A stretch of 64,000 bases of DNA, taken from contig CP038114.1 of NCBI GenBank assembly GCA_004519485.1, positions 633,501 through 697,500 on the forward strand. The letters run 5' to 3'. The notes beneath the pieces were generated by a model that was not told where the DNA came from, did no database searches, and was given only the letters and a program-made list of their open reading frames with translations. Below are positions 11,130 to 21,834 of the stretch, one piece after another. The DNA comes from Nannochloropsis oceanica (taxonomy: Eukaryota; Sar; Eustigmatophyceae; Eustigmatales; Monodopsidaceae). The position numbers and the translations under genes were made by a program. The first letter of the stretch is position 1. Every line of letters begins with the position of its first letter.

Positions 11130-13381
11130 CAATAGGGATGTGGCAAGACGCACCTGAATCAAGTGCTCCTGAACCAGGTCTGGTTCCAAGGCGCCAATGC
11201 TCTTGCGGCGCCAATGCTCTTACGATGGCCGCCTCAGGCATCGCGGCGTTGTTCATGGAGGGCGGGGCCACATTCCACTCCAGGTGCAGGCCCCCACGGG
11301 ACACGGCCATCGGCCAATCGTGCGACAACACGCCCAACAATGAGAGAGGTTGCATATTCCTTGCCACTCGCCTCATCCTCATTGACGGGACCTCTTTGCT
11401 GCACCAGGGCAACCTCGAGGCCCTCGATGAAGCACTGCGAATGGCCTTCATGGCTCACCCGGACCTTGCACATATTCCGCTCGGTGGAAAAGTCGTTGTT
11501 CTTTGGGGGGATCTCTGCCAAATCCACCCAGTGATCCGAGACGACGACCCAAATGCTACCGTGCGCGTTTCTCTGATTTGCAGCCCTCTCTGACAACTTT
11601 CCGCGTCCTTACCCTTAAGGAAAACATGCGTACTCGTTCGGCGCATGACGCGGGCCAGGATGCTACCCTCCTCCAATTGATTGCGGACCTCCTCCTCGCG
11701 GTCGGGGATGGACGGGCACCCCTATACCCACTTCAACTGTAGGTAGCCCATATGCCACCCCGTCTCTGCCTTCACCTCAGTTGGAATACCTCCTGCCCCC
11801 CTTCATGCATCCTCCGCCAGAGCTCAACAGCGACCCCATTCCCCCCTCAGCAGACAGGCTGGAGCAGGACGAGAACGAGGGTGCTTACCCCACGGAGCTC
11901 TTAAACTCCAAGAACCCGCCCGGCTTCGCCCTGCACCAACTACGGCTAAAAGTGGGCATACCTGTCATCCTGTTGCGGAACGCAGACCCGGTTCAAGGCC
12001 TTGCAAATGAGACACGTTTGCTCATCCTGCATCTTTCTCCTCGCGTCATCGAGGCCAAAATTCTGACGGGGAGCCATGTGGGTCAATTTGTCCGCCTTCC
12101 CAGCATGAACATGGACACCAACGACGACACCCAGGGTGTACCTTTCATCCTCCGCCAATGTCAGGTCCCCGGGTTTTCCTGACGGTCAGCAGTACATCGC
12201 GCTCTCGATAGGAGGAGGGATGTGTGAACCCCCCAAAAAAGAAAAAGATTACAACGTTCGAAACGGACTCTTTCTCTCCTGGTCTTCGCCTCCTTCTTCT
12301 TACATGCACACCACACGTCCGACGAATTTTGGACGAATAAGGCCCTGTCCAGGAATTCATGCGTTACATTGTCTAATTCGTCTATATTTGATGCAATCGA
12401 TCACTTCTTACACATTTTGTGGCGGTGGACGAAGTCATGCCGTCACTTCGTACCCAAAATCGTGGGCAGCACAAAGTGACGAGGGTAACTCCGTACATGA
12501 TTTGTGGACCCTCACGAAATTTCTTCACCACTCTGTATTTAATCTGCGCACCACCATGAAGCGGAGAGGAGTAATTCGTCAGAACAACAGATTCTAGCAT
12601 AGTGGGTTAGTGGTCTGTGCAAGTCTGTAGGCGCGCAAGTACGCCGCCTCGTGAACAATCAATTCTATGACCAAATCCCAGGAGCAGACCTTCCCCAAAA
12701 AAAGCAATCTATTTGCTGTCCTCGGTATTTGCGCACGGTCAACTCTACGTTGCGCTCTCGAGAGAAGGCTACCCCACCAACATCACCATGATGATCAACC
12801 ACCCTTATCTGCACACCCAGCCCACTCCACACCCAATGTAGTCTACAAGCAAGTGTTCATGTACATGAAACCGCCATAGTCACCACCACAGCAACCGGAA
12901 GACATGATGGAAGTATAGACTACCACTACTGCGCACAGGCACTCCTAACAACGTTTCGGAGGTCAACAAATTCTAGGAGCAGACGTTCCCAAAAGTCGCA
13001 ATCTACTTGCCGTCACCGGTATTTGCCCACGGTCAACTTTACGTCACGCTCTTGAGAGTTGATGGGGTCTGCGAGACCAAGATCGAAAGGGTCCGTTTCC
13101 AATGTTGTTTTCTTTTCTTGTTTGGAACGTCTGCCCCTGGAATTTTTACCCCCCCCCCAAAAAAAACAACAACATCCAAAACAGACTTTTTTTCTTTTGG
13201 TCTTCGCCTACTTCTTCACACACACACCATCAAACAAGTAAGCCCCCCAGGTGTGCACCTCGCTTACATGCCCCCCCTTTACTTACTCCTTCACCCACCT
13301 CTCTTTTTTCCTATGACTCACACAACAAATTCACACCCCTGGCTGCTCACAGGGCAGGCGTACTTGCTTAGACTCAATAAA
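11130..13381 (+). mobile_element. Helitron helicase half with 3' end, broken, carrying a hAT piece
   Basis: Plus-strand Pif1 helicase pieces: GCGKTH near 11137, ASGIAALFMEGGATFHSR, LILIDGTSLLHQ near 11372, LGGKVVVLWGDLCQIHPV near 11480, then after a stop LTLKENMRTRSAHDAGQ (about 11610-11660), and from 11781 the 133-codon stretch EYLLPPFMHPPPELNSD to LLRNADPVQGLAN to IEAKILTGSHVGQ. At least two stops or frame changes break it. A 3' UTR follows at 12210-12311, the hAT piece at 12312-12662, two C-terminal scraps (12667-12900 and 12960-13060) and the terminal 3' UTR. Its last bases GGGCAGGCGTACTTGCTTAG (13362-13381) match the Helitron 3' hairpin and CTAG-like end seen elsewhere. Confidence 0.75.
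12312..12662 (+). mobile_element. hAT transposon 5'-end fragment inside Helitron 3' UTR
   Basis: Begins CACACGTCCGACGAATTTTG, the same terminal repeat as the complete hAT at 59752, and follows it to the GTGAACAAT segment with one 34-base deletion. The 8 bases before it (ATGCACAC, 12304-12311) look like its target duplication. It is truncated on the right, where Helitron helicase sequence resumes. Confidence 0.8.
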
Positions 13382-13715
13382 AGATATGGACATGTAAAGA
13401 TCTGTACAAGAATCGATCCATAGCGGTGGGGCATCGCGAACCCCTGAAATGCCACAGGAAAAGGAACAACCAAAGATATCCCGGGTGAATTGTCGAGTCC
13501 TGTGTGTACTCGAAATGTACTCAGTGATGACTCTTTCTATTTTAATCATCTTTACAATTAATTCACTAGTGAATAAACCCTTACCAAGTCCGGGCAGTTG
13601 AAGTCAGAGGGCATCAGGGTAGAAGGATGTGAGTTCTAATGGTGTCCCTTTGATGAAAGTCTTTCTCTGTCATTGTTGGCACGTCATCACGTTTTTAGGG
13701 CTCCCGGCATCACCT
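13382..13715. other. Intergenic, no gene seen
   Basis: Spacer between the Helitron 3' end and the stop codon of the next gene; no motif recognised. Confidence 0.45.
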
Positions 13716-14618
13716 CTATGTGTACAAATCTTTCGGAAGGGACACAAGCCGATCATCATGATCAGAAATGTAGACGAGTGGACGGAAAGAGAAGGAAAAT
13801 GTGCTCTCCAACCACGCCCAGAAGTTGACCTCCCACACTAGAAAGCCAGTTTGCGCGAGAAATATACGTAGAGCGTCCCGAGAGAGCGCATGAAATGTAA
13901 TCACAGAGTCTCGATCTAAAATAAAGAATCCTCCAGCGAACCGCCAATGCACCTTCTCGAGGAGGCCCTTGACATCTAAGTTGGTAGTTTTCGGCCAGAT
14001 ACCAGCAAACGCCATCAATGGCACCTTCAAAGACATTTGACCGATTGCTTGCAATTTTAAGATCGCATTTTCTGTTTTGAACACATGTGCTACATTAAAA
14101 TCGATCCATGCCAAGTGTGAGGATAGTGTATGGTTGAGTGCCATGTACAGAAACTCTGGCTTGGAAAGCTGGAGTGCCATATATTGAAAAGTATCCTTTT
14201 TTTCCCCTCTGACGCCTGGTAGTTTAAGATTTTGGAAACTATTGATTATCTTGTACGTGTCAAATATGGTCCAGTCAATTGTAATCACTCTCTTAATATT
14301 TGGATGTTGCTCAGCGACTTTCTCCAAGAGAGGAGAAAATGTAGGACTGACGAAGACGATAAGCGGTATACCACTCGCGGCTAGCTTATTGAAGTGTTTC
14401 ATTCTCTCGTCGACCGATTTAACATCGTAATCGGCCCCCAAGTCTACTAGCGCTGTTACAAACATAGTCTTGGTCTCATGAGGGGCCAGATTACAAGGCG
14501 CGAGCAGTAGCGGCATTCTCTTTCGTTGTCCATCAGGATAAAAAAGATTTGCTACCCAAAAGAATATAATGCCCAAGAGAGACAGAGTCAAAATTTGTAT
14601 TCTACGAGTTGGGACCAT
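13716..14618 (-). CDS. HtrL/WlaTC-like type II membrane protein (putative glycosyltransferase)
   Basis: 300 intact codons. Residues 8-25 form a single hydrophobic anchor (ILTLSLLGIIFFWVANLF) after a short basic start, as in Golgi type II enzymes. TALVDLG at 55-61, IPLIVFVSP around 84-92, FLYMALNHT around 156-164, WIDFNVAHV at 171-179, and WEVNFWAWLE at 262-271 followed by YISDHDD match the pattern of the HtrL/YibB (WlaTC) family, implicated in lipopolysaccharide or glycan synthesis in bacteria and widespread in protists. WIDFN is the likely counterpart of the conserved WIDFG. The exact donor and acceptor are unknown. No intron is needed; the gene lies alone between Helitron debris and a microsatellite region. 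Confidence 0.7.
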   Translation of the reverse strand: MVPTRRIQILTLSLLGIIFFWVANLFYPDGQRKRMPLLLAPCNLAPHETKTMFVTALVDLGADYDVKSVDERMKHFNKLAASGIPLIVFVSPTFSPLLEKVAEQHPNIKRVITIDWTIFDTYKIINSFQNLKLPGVRGEKKDTFQYMALQLSKPEFLYMALNHTLSSHLAWIDFNVAHVFKTENAILKLQAIGQMSLKVPLMAFAGIWPKTTNLDVKGLLEKVHWRFAGGFFILDRDSVITFHALSRDALRIFLAQTGFLVWEVNFWAWLESTFSFSFRPLVYISDHDDRLVSLPKDLYT

Positions 14619-14994
14619 GATAAGAACTCAACAGTTCTGTGCCTTTTGAAAGGATGTAAGAGACCGCAGAGTTTATGTCATGATGGCAATGTATATACAC
14701 TCAGGCAACGTTGGTATATGAGAAGAATAAGGCGTAAAGCAGCAGATTGCGACAGATTTCGCACTAAAGCATTATTGCGGACCCATCAGTGCATTGCATT
14801 GAACTTGCGCTCTCGTTTTAAATCATGCACATTTGTATAAATTGCCTGTGCTCTTAAGGTTTTCTTACCGTTCTTTGATCACCTGTATTCATCAAAGCAT
14901 AGCTTTGATGGTTTTGCTGGGGGCATCGGTCACCGAGACATAAGAAATAGCGTTAGAAAGGTATTTTGATCATCAGAGTGCAGCCGTCATCCAT
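14619..14994. other. Intergenic, no gene seen
   Basis: Upstream region of the HtrL-like gene; no coding motif recognised. Confidence 0.4.
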
Positions 14995-15118
<124 letters not shown>

Positions 15119-15519
15119 ACAACAACGAATATGCCATCACTAAGCAATGCAAACGTTTCGCAGGATGCATAAAAGTGTCTATTCAGCGACAAGATTACGC
15201 TAGAAACCTCACAGACCAGCACGCAACATGAAGCGTCAAAGAGCCGCATTCTGACCAAAGACTTTCGACACCGTCGATATTCGACATCAAACATTTTCAT
15301 ATACCTTGACTTTTTTTTCCACCGGCTTTTGGTGTCCATGAGCTTATAAAGGTTATTTGTATAAGACTTGTAGCTGAGGACGTTGAGGTTTTCAGCTTCA
15401 TACTTCGCCTCCAATTCAGGTGTCTTGCAACCGAACTAATCGATAAGTCTGGTGCCTCTTCGCTCTAACTAAAAAGCTATGATTGCATGAGGTATCTTAG
15501 ACTTTATTATCTTGGCAAA
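15119..15519. other. Intergenic, no confident gene
   Basis: Contains the rest of the minus-strand open frame that runs into the Asp run (LMDTKSRWKKKSRYMKMFDV and onward). No family match was recognised. Confidence 0.35.
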
Positions 15520-15960
15520 CTAGAGGATACGCCCGCCCTGTGGGCGGCCAGAGTGGTGTATTTGTTGTGTGAGGTGGGTGAAGGAGGAAGTAAGGGGCAG
15601 CATGTAAGCAAGGTGCACACCTGGGGGATTTACTTGTTTGATGGTGTGTGCTGCATGAAAAAGCAGGAGAAAAAAAACTTGTTGAGAGGTTCTTATTTGT
15701 TCTATTTTGGGGGGTCGACAAATCTCAGGGGTAGTTGCAATCTACTTGCCGTCCCCGGTATTTGCCAACGGTCAACTCTACGTCGTGCTCTCGAGAATGA
15801 GAGTAGGAGACATCGAGATGATCATAACCCATCCACCTCTGCACGGTCAGCCATCTCCTGCGCTCACCACACACAATATGGTCTGTAAGCAAGTGTTCAT
15901 GTACATGCGACCATCATAGCCACTACCACAGCAACCCCGAGAAATGATGGAAGTATAGAA
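15520..15960. mobile_element. Helitron 3' fragment with inverted helicase C-terminus
   Basis: 15520-15715 is the Helitron 3' UTR on the minus strand, ending CTAG at 15523-15520 followed by T, with the GGCGGGCGTATCCTCTAG-type hairpin tail. At about 15716 the orientation flips: the Pif1 C-terminus (NLLAVPGICQRSTLRRALE, a frame-shifted IYLPSPVFAHGQLYVALSR) runs on the plus strand to about 15960. Confidence 0.65.
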
Positions 15961-16179
15961 TGCCACTACACCGCACAGGCATACTCAATCAAAAAAGAGG
16001 ACAGACTCCCCGAAACAGAAACCAAAAGATGAAGAGAAAAAAGCCCGTAGTCGGTGATGCATTGTACTCACCCAATCCTCAAATGGACTCTGATCTCGTC
16101 GATCTGAGGGGCATTGTTGTCCTACACCAATAAACATTCCGGGATGAAGACGGCCACTTCAGATCGACTGATGGAGAGG

Positions 16180-16480
16180 TTGTACCGATGGGTATCGGCG
16201 CCTTTTCAAGTAGGTATGAGACGGAGGACGACTTCTGGGTGATGAGCAGGAGTTGGTAATTCATTCTCTCATTATTGAGGGGGGCGATGGAGGGTGGAGG
16301 GAATTGTGGTGATGATGACGAATTTCAAATATGGGCACACGCCGCAACCAGCCAACGCATTTGTGCAGGCTTGCCTCCCATCCGGATTATTTTTCATCCA
16401 TAGCCCAGGAAAATATGGCAAGGCGCACCTGAAACAAGTGCTCTTGAACCAGGTACGGACTACAGAGAAAGTTATGTTCG
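16180..16480. mobile_element. Helitron internal scraps on both strands
   Basis: Minus strand, about 16264-16190: LLLITQKSSSVSYLLEKA matches the linker before Walker A in the Helitron at 30.9 kb (VISQTSSFVSYLQRI). Plus strand, 16330-16480: PANAFVQACLPSGLFFIHSP then GKYGKAHLKQVLLNQV is the Walker A segment with a changed GKT (GKA). Both are short and non-functional. Confidence 0.55.
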
Positions 16481-16620
16481 ACTTTTGGTCTTTTCATTTT
16501 TCTGGAGTTTCCAACTACCATCACGAGCTTTGCCACCGACATGATGGCATCTACTTCTATAAAAATGTGATCATCAAATAAAGCCCGCCGCGGATTTGAA
16601 CGAGAATATTACCATTTCTC
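16470..16620 (+). mobile_element. Diverged half of foldback MITE
   Basis: ACAGAGAAAGTTATGTTCGA through a Phe-codon-like T-rich run to CATGATGGCATCTACTTCTAT and AAATAAAGCCCGCC matches the left half of the 414-bp MITE at 33061. The right half is missing. Confidence 0.5.
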
Positions 16621-16639
16621 TGAGAGAAGTTATTTCATT

Positions 16640-16745
16640 CGACGAAGAGAAGAAGGAGAGCGAGGAGGTGGAGGGTGAGGAGGTGGAGGGTGAGGAGGTG
16701 GATGACGAGGATGTCGAAGGTAAGGGGGGGTAGATCGAGGAGAGA
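16640..16745. repeat. GA-rich minisatellite
   Basis: Imperfect GAGGAGGTGGAGGGTGAG-type repeats of about 18 bases, followed by AGGAGATAGATATGGAGG variants. Confidence 0.75.
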
Positions 16746-16882
16746 CAGGACAAGGAGATAGATATGGAGGGACAAGACCAAGAGATTGAGAGACAGAGGA
16801 TATTTGCATTTTTTCATTCCCCAAAGAGAAGATCTGAGGGCATAGAATCCTTCGCGCCCAAAATTGAGTTTGACCCCCGAAA

Positions 16883-17441
16883 TCATCATACAGCCCTCTT
16901 AGATCCCTTAACCGACAAAAAGCGTGAAGCGCGTATATGTAACAAAAACACGACAAATTATATATACCGCGCGGACTATACAGAAAGTTATGTCCATTCT
17001 TTGCTCTTTTTACTTTTTGGGGGTTTAAATCACCATTACGAGCCTTGCCACCGATATGATGGCATCTACTTCTATCATAATGAAAGCACCAAAGTAAGCC
17101 CGCCCCGCATGACGGAATGGTGGCGGCTTCAGGCCTATCTCATCGGAGTGGCCATCAGCACTGGTATTTTGGCGCTTCTTGTCAATTTTGGTCTTCAGCT
17201 TCCAAACACATTGCTTAGACGCATCAACAGCGTAGGCATAAACATTCGACACATTGGTCATGGCAAACCCGTTCATGTCCAGACTACCGCCCAAACTGAC
17301 TATCTGCCAAGAATCGTGGAACCATCATGCGGAGAAGAGCAAAAAACGTATGTAGTCCGTGCGGTGTATGTTATTTTTAGTGTTTTTGATTTAATTATGC
17401 GCTTCTCTGTTGGTTTAGAGATCTAAGAGGGCTGTATGATG
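16883..17441. repeat. Segment bounded by a 24-bp perfect inverted repeat
   Basis: ATCATCATACAGCCCTCTTA (plus GATC) near 16883-16906 is repeated in reverse complement near 17418-17441. Inside lie a left half of the foldback MITE (about 16930-17110) and a non-MITE stretch (17110-17400) of unusual coding flavour on the minus strand. Confidence 0.65.
17130..17325 (-). pseudogene. Fossil with tail-fibre-like motif (virus-like, uncertain)
   Basis: On the minus strand the text SLGGSLDMNGFAMTNVSN followed after a short gap by VDAS-K resembles the LxMNGxxITNVxxP...DAATK signature of tail-fibre/receptor-binding repeats of large DNA viruses and phages. Only about 50-60 residues are visible and no other virus hallmark gene lies nearby, so it is at most a broken fossil, and chance similarity is possible. 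Confidence 0.25.
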
Positions 17442-17668
17442 ATGTTCAGGAGTGAAATATGCCCCAAACTTTGATGCACTCGAAGTAATGATTGCACGTA
17501 AGAGCTGGGAGAAACAGCAAAAGGATGGGAGAACGGAGGCGGCGAGGGAGGCGGACAAGGCATCTCCACGCCCCAAGGCGCCATCACTCTTGCGCCATCA
17601 CTCTTGCCATGGCTGCCTCAGGCAGAGAAAGGAGTATAGTGGACGTGTTAACTGACTGAAGAATCGTT

Positions 17669-18210
17669 TTGGTATTCGTACGAAGGCCACAAAGAGTGGA
17701 AATGACAGGAGGGCTGGTGCTGGACGAGTCTATGTTTCTGGAGGGAAATGTCTTCAATGACGACCGCTCTGATTTCAAGACAAAGAACCACAAATTCCCT
17801 GCAAAGGCACTCCTTCAGAGGAACTTTTGGGTGTCATGTGCGTCGCGAGCCAGTCCCAACAGTGGCGATGTGGTGCACAATCACCTGGGGAAAGACATGC
17901 ACCACATGGTCCCGACGATGGAGGCGGGGAAGACTATTAAGAGGTGGCCATGCTTCCACGGGATAATGGACTTGACGGGCGAGACGGACACACAATGTCT
18001 TCGATAGTGAAGCAGCAGCTTGACCCGCAGGAGAAGAATTGCATAAAAGTGAGGGTGCAGCACAAGGAGATGAGTTACCCTGATGCTTTCGAGGCCTTCA
18101 AAGTAAGCGACATGTTGAAGGGCCATGTGGAGGCAAACGAGATTTCAACTTCCCTTTTCACCTTCTCCTGGTTCTTAACCAACAAATCATTTCAGATCAT
18201 TTCAGGTCAA
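17669..18210 (+). other. Unrecognised open frames in duplicated block
   Basis: Overlapping frames 17669-18007 (with KNHKFPAKALLQRNFW) and 17944-18213 (with VQHKEMSYPDAFEAFK) are open but not joined. They could be pieces of one decayed gene with a frame change near 17950-18000. No family recognised. The identical copy is at 22415-22959. Confidence 0.3.
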
Positions 18211-18249
18211 TAACCCTCGTCGCAACCCCTCACAGAAAACTCATTGTCT

Positions 18250-18810
18250 GCAAGCCACGCGGCTGAGGGTAATAGCATGCATATGCACAAGGCATGCCTG
18301 TCTGCTGCAGAATTGCCGGAAGCGGGGCCCGATGAATCTCCTACACTGCCGGGTGCAAAGGTCTTTCACCACGGCAACCTCTTATCTCTCCCCTCTTTCC
18401 CACATCCAATGAGGTGCAATGGCCTGGGCCATGTCTTTGGTCAAAAAGTAGCAGGATGTATCGACGAGAAAGTCGTTTCATGCGAGTATGATGTGGCTCA
18501 TATTTTCCAGGGATTCGCAATTATCAAATGTTAGAAAGGTGCCTTTGGTGTCCAGAATCTTGCGCAGCGAGAATGTCAAGTCTAATTTTTCTTGTACGAG
18601 GAGATTGTGCAGAAGTTCCAGATGGTCGGGTTCGTTGAAATTATCCTCGTCTAGGTACGCGATGTAGTCGTAGTTTAAAAGCATGGCCATGCTCGCGTAG
18701 ATGCGGTGACCCAGCCATCCGTCGGCACCAGCTGGGAAAGGCAATACCATGACATGGAGTGGCATTTTATGATTTAACCTTGGCCATAAGCCTTGACCTT
18801 TGGGAACCAA
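18250..18810 (-). pseudogene. Glycosyltransferase (GT-A) remnant, copy 1
   Basis: Minus strand 18810-18478 encodes FPAGADGWLGHRIYASMAML then YDYIAYLDEDNFNEPDHL, the DxD-bearing core (LDEDN) of a family-2-like glycosyltransferase. After the stop at 18478 another frame continues with FLVDTSCYFLTKDMAQAIAP and HWMWERG (18460-18370), the region that normally holds VDTNCYLL...W. So the gene is frameshifted here, and it lacks both the N-terminal anchor and a proper C-terminus. Host-type gene; broken. Confidence 0.65.
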
Positions 18811-18869
18811 AGGTCTTATCCCATCATCACTTGAGAATCAAACTTCCTGGTATAACTCACTCCTGAATC

Positions 18870-19225
18870 ATCAAAGCGCGAAGCGCGTTAATCGATACAA
18901 AAACACCAAAAATAACATAAACCGTACGGACTATACAGAAAGATATGTAAGTTTTTTGCTCTTTTTACTTTTAAATCACCATAACGAGCCTTGTCACCGG
19001 CATAAAGACATCTATTCTATCATATTTTGAGCACCAAAATAAGCCCGCCCCGCATGACGGGGAAGCTGCCGGCATCAGTCCCACTCGTTGGTGCGGGATG
19101 ACCGGCAGCCAAAGGAGCGGCTTGTTTAGAGCGGGATGGCGTCATCGTCCCGCGAAAACGCCAGAGGCCTGGTACCGGCAGCTTCCCCGTCATGCGGGCG
19201 GGCTTATTTTGGTGCTTAAAATATG
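18870..19225. mobile_element. Foldback MITE, 3' arm shortened
   Basis: CGGACTATACAGAAAGATAT at about 18927 starts the left arm, and the inner palindrome (GCACCAAAATAAGCCCGCCC ... GGGCGGGCTTATTTTGGTGC) lies at about 19032-19218. The right arm stops after GATAGAAGGAGATGTCTT, where K sequence begins. Confidence 0.75.
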
Positions 19226-19335
19226 ATAGAAGGAGATGTCTTGCGACGTTGAAGAAGATGATGCGTCTAGTAAAACAAATGGAAGAAGGAAATGAAGTCT
19301 GGATGAAAGAGCAGCGTCCTCCACCAGCATTGCGT
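19226..19335 (+). mobile_element. K transposon 5' coding scrap
   Basis: GAAGGAAATGAAGTCTGGAT through CCTCCACCAGCATTGCG is the same as the start of the K copy at 24.73-24.85 kb (text NEVWMKEQRPPPALR). It then joins Helitron helicase sequence. Confidence 0.7.
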
Positions 19336-19951
19336 GCTGCACCTCGAAGCCCTCGACAAAGCAAGTACCGGACCTCTGTGCGACATCACGCCCAACAATG
19401 ACAAGGCTCACATATTCCTCGCCACTGGCCTCATCCCCTTTGACGAGATCTCCACCTTATAGTCAACAAAGTTCACCCGGACCTTGCACATGTTCCCTTC
19501 GGTGGAAAGGTCGTCGTTCTCTCGGGAGATCTCCTCCGCCGAATCCTCTCAGTGGCCCGAGACGACGATCAAAATGCTTCTGTGCGCGCTTCCCTCATTT
19601 GCGACCCTCTCGGGTCCTCTCGCTCTCAAGAGCGCCACGTATTGACCGTGGGCAAAACCCGATGAAGGCATGTAGATTGCTACCTTTTTGGAATGTCTGC
19701 CTCTGGAGTTTGTTTACGACCCGCCTTCCCCCCAAAAAACGCACTCTTTTTCTTTTGGTCTTCCCCTGCTTCTCCACACACTCACAACACCATTACACAA
19801 GTCGCTCCCCCAGGTTTGCACCTGAAGTACATCCTCCCCCTTTAATTCCTCCTTCATCCATATTCTCTTTTCCTATGACTTACACAACAAATACTTATAC
19901 ACAACCCTGGCTGCCCACAGGGCCGGCGTACCCGGTCGTACTTTAGATTAC
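19336..19951. mobile_element. Helitron helicase scraps and 3' end
   Basis: Plus-strand scraps: EALDKA, ITPNNDKAHIFLATGL, then FPSVERSSFSREISS (shifted form of PFGGKVVVFSGD). At 19620-19730 the helicase C-terminus is on the minus strand, and the 3' UTR then runs plus to GGCCGGCGTACCCGGTCGTA near 19940. This is the same inverted C-terminus / 3' UTR joint seen at 15.7, 20.5 and 29.1 kb. Confidence 0.65.
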
Positions 19952-20275
19952 ATTTTTGTCAGTCTGTCGCACTTGAAACGATGGTTTTCTGCGTTCTTCT
20001 CTTCCTACAGGCCACCATAACACATGCACAACCCACAATAACAAAACTACAATGCACAAGACTCTATGCAGTCTTTGTCCGGTCGTCCCGTCATTTGTGG
20101 GGATTTAAGCTTTCCGTTCCTTAAAGTGCAGTGTTCCGCGGACCGCGGGTCCACAAATCATCTTTGTCCCTTCAACTCACCTCAAGTCAATTTTCTCTTC
20201 CCTCAACCCCTCACAAATGAAATCAGCGTCTTAAGAGCGCAGACTTATTTGCTGACCATCCACTGAGTGGCTGCT
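19952..20275 (+). mobile_element. Helitron 5' leader fragment
   Basis: ATTTTTGTCAGTCTGTCGCA followed by the conserved leader with TTCTGCGTTCTTCTCTTCC, CCGCGGGTCCACAAATCAT and the CTGACCATCCACTGAGT end. Leader only. Confidence 0.65.
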
Positions 20276-20640
20276 CAAGTACCCCCCCCCGTGGGCAGGC
20301 AGGGGTCTGTATTTGTTGTGTGAGTCTTAGGAAAAAAGAGGGGTGGGGGAAGAAAGAAGCAAAGGGGGGGCATGTACGCCAGGTACACACCTGGGGAATT
20401 TACTTATTTGATGGGTACACACGTGTAGTGCGTGAAGAAGCAGGAAAAGACCGAGAGACAAAGAGTCCGTTTCGGAGGTTCTTTTTTGTTTCTGTTTTGG
20501 GGGGTTAGCAAATCCCAGGGGCAGACCTTCTCCAAAGTCGTAATCTACTTGCCGTCCCTAGTATCTGACAAGGGTCGACTCTACGTTGCGCTCTCGAGAG
20601 CAAGAGGAGGAGACCCCACCATTATGACCATGCACGGAGG
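20276..20640. mobile_element. Helitron 3' UTR (minus) plus inverted helicase C-terminus (plus)
   Basis: 20283-20505 carries the 3' UTR on the minus strand (GGCAGGCAGGGG near 20292, tail poorly kept). From about 20506 the plus strand has AAATCCCAGGGGCAGACCTT and the IYLPSLVSDKGRLYVALSRA text. Same inverted arrangement as at 15.7 kb. Confidence 0.6.
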
Positions 20641-20967
20641 GATCGGAACACTTGGGGAGAGGTCTTCCTATGAATTTGTTCCAAGTATTCAGTTTGCCCC
20701 CACATTGTCGCAAATACAGTTTGCAATATAACAAAACAATTTATATGGTTGGAGACTAAATTATGCATGCAAAAAAAGGTTGTGACAAATGCACTGCGTG
20801 GTTATGTTGGTGGGGTCTCCTACTCTCGCTTCTAGAGCGCGACGTAGAGTTGACCGTAGGCAAATACCGGGGACGTCCCCTTAGGTGAAAAACAATACCT
20901 GCTGTCATGCACGAATGAGATTTAAAGGCACTCATATTTTGTTCTCATCTACTTCTGCATATAACAG
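20641..20967. other. Spacer with a short Helitron scrap
   Basis: 20797-20885 on the minus strand repeats the end of the Helitron helicase (GGTCAACTCTACGTCGCGCT reading). The rest shows nothing recognisable. CTTCTGCATATAACAG directly before the next ATG resembles a splice acceptor, so an upstream non-coding exon is possible. Confidence 0.5.
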
Positions 20968-21834
20968 ATGATCTTTCTTATCCCTAAGTCCAAGAAGACG
21001 ACCTTCCAGCTGCTCAAAATTTCCCCATCTACAGGCTTGGTGCTGTTGGGCATAACATTTTTTTGTGCTACCTGGTGGCCGGCAAGTAGTGTAACGCCAT
21101 TGTCAATATCCTCGGAAGCAGCATCATCGATAACCGATATTCTTACCAAACGGGCTTCGCTAGATGCCGTACGGCGTATTGCCGCTCAACTTCAAAAGAC
21201 GGTCACCTCAAGCTGTAAATTGAGTCGATTTGGTAGTGAGTGGGGCCATCATACCCTGTGCGACTACAAGCCAGCGAAATCATGCCAATTTTATTCATTT
21301 GGCATATCAAATGATTATTCCTTTGACACGGATCTAGCTCAAAAATGGGGCTGCCAGGGTTTCGCAGCTGATCCTACAGTCATCCATCCCTCTAAGCTAC
21401 ATCCCAACGTGACATTTCATAGCATTGGTGCCAAAATGCGAACAGCGTTACCCTTTCAAATTGTCACATCTATGCCAGCCCTTCGAAAATGGCTCGGGCA
21501 CGCCCAAGTGACTGTTCTCAAGATGGACTGCGAGGGCTGCGAGTACTCATTGGGGGAAGACATTGCACTGGAGGACCCAGCATTTTTTACACACGTCGAT
21601 CAATTTGCGGTTGAGGTTCACGTGAGTAAACACTGGTTAGAGACGCAGAATGCTCTCTACTCGCTAGGCTTACTTTTTCATTTTCTGGATGAAGCAGGTC
21701 TAAGGCTTCAGCATGCGGAAATCCTGGGCTGTGATCCAGAAAAGGAAAGGATAGGATGTATGGACGAGTTGGTTGAAATGGATTACCCATGTGGCCTCGG
21801 GAAGAGTTGCCATAATTATTTGTTTGCCCGCTAA
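20968..21834 (+). CDS. FkbM / METTL24-like methyltransferase, type II membrane protein (paralogue A)
   Basis: 288 intact codons from ATG 20968. An anchor lies at about residues 22-38 (TGLVLLGITFFCATWW). CKLSRFGSEWGHHTLCDY is near 83-100, YSFGISNDYSFD at 109-120 (SAM-binding loop of METTL24-like proteins), then GCQGFAADPT, and LKMDCEGCEYSLGEDI at 184-199, the hallmark KxDxEGxE of the FkbM/Methyltransf_21 group. FAVEVHVSKHW follows. Family members O-methylate sugars or other small groups; the target here is unknown. The closest relative in the window is the gene at 55917, which differs mainly in the N-terminal 60 residues. The C-terminus GLGKSCHNYLFAR is shared. Confidence 0.8.
   Translation: MIFLIPKSKKTTFQLLKISPSTGLVLLGITFFCATWWPASSVTPLSISSEAASSITDILTKRASLDAVRRIAAQLQKTVTSSCKLSRFGSEWGHHTLCDYKPAKSCQFYSFGISNDYSFDTDLAQKWGCQGFAADPTVIHPSKLHPNVTFHSIGAKMRTALPFQIVTSMPALRKWLGHAQVTVLKMDCEGCEYSLGEDIALEDPAFFTHVDQFAVEVHVSKHWLETQNALYSLGLLFHFLDEAGLRLQHAEILGCDPEKERIGCMDELVEMDYPCGLGKSCHNYLFAR

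Larger units (their letters stand above)
17625..19951. repeat. 2.33-kb direct duplication, copy 1
   Basis: I see no differences between this block and 22371-24697 (offset 4746). It contains unrecognised sequence (17625-18250), a glycosyltransferase remnant (minus), a foldback MITE, a short K piece and Helitron helicase/3' end. Being composite, it was copied as a segment after these pieces were already joined. Confidence 0.95.

Noticed and set aside
16764-17426. 220-codon plus-strand frame
   Set aside because: Runs through a MITE half and antisense to the fibre-like motif; no coherent domain.
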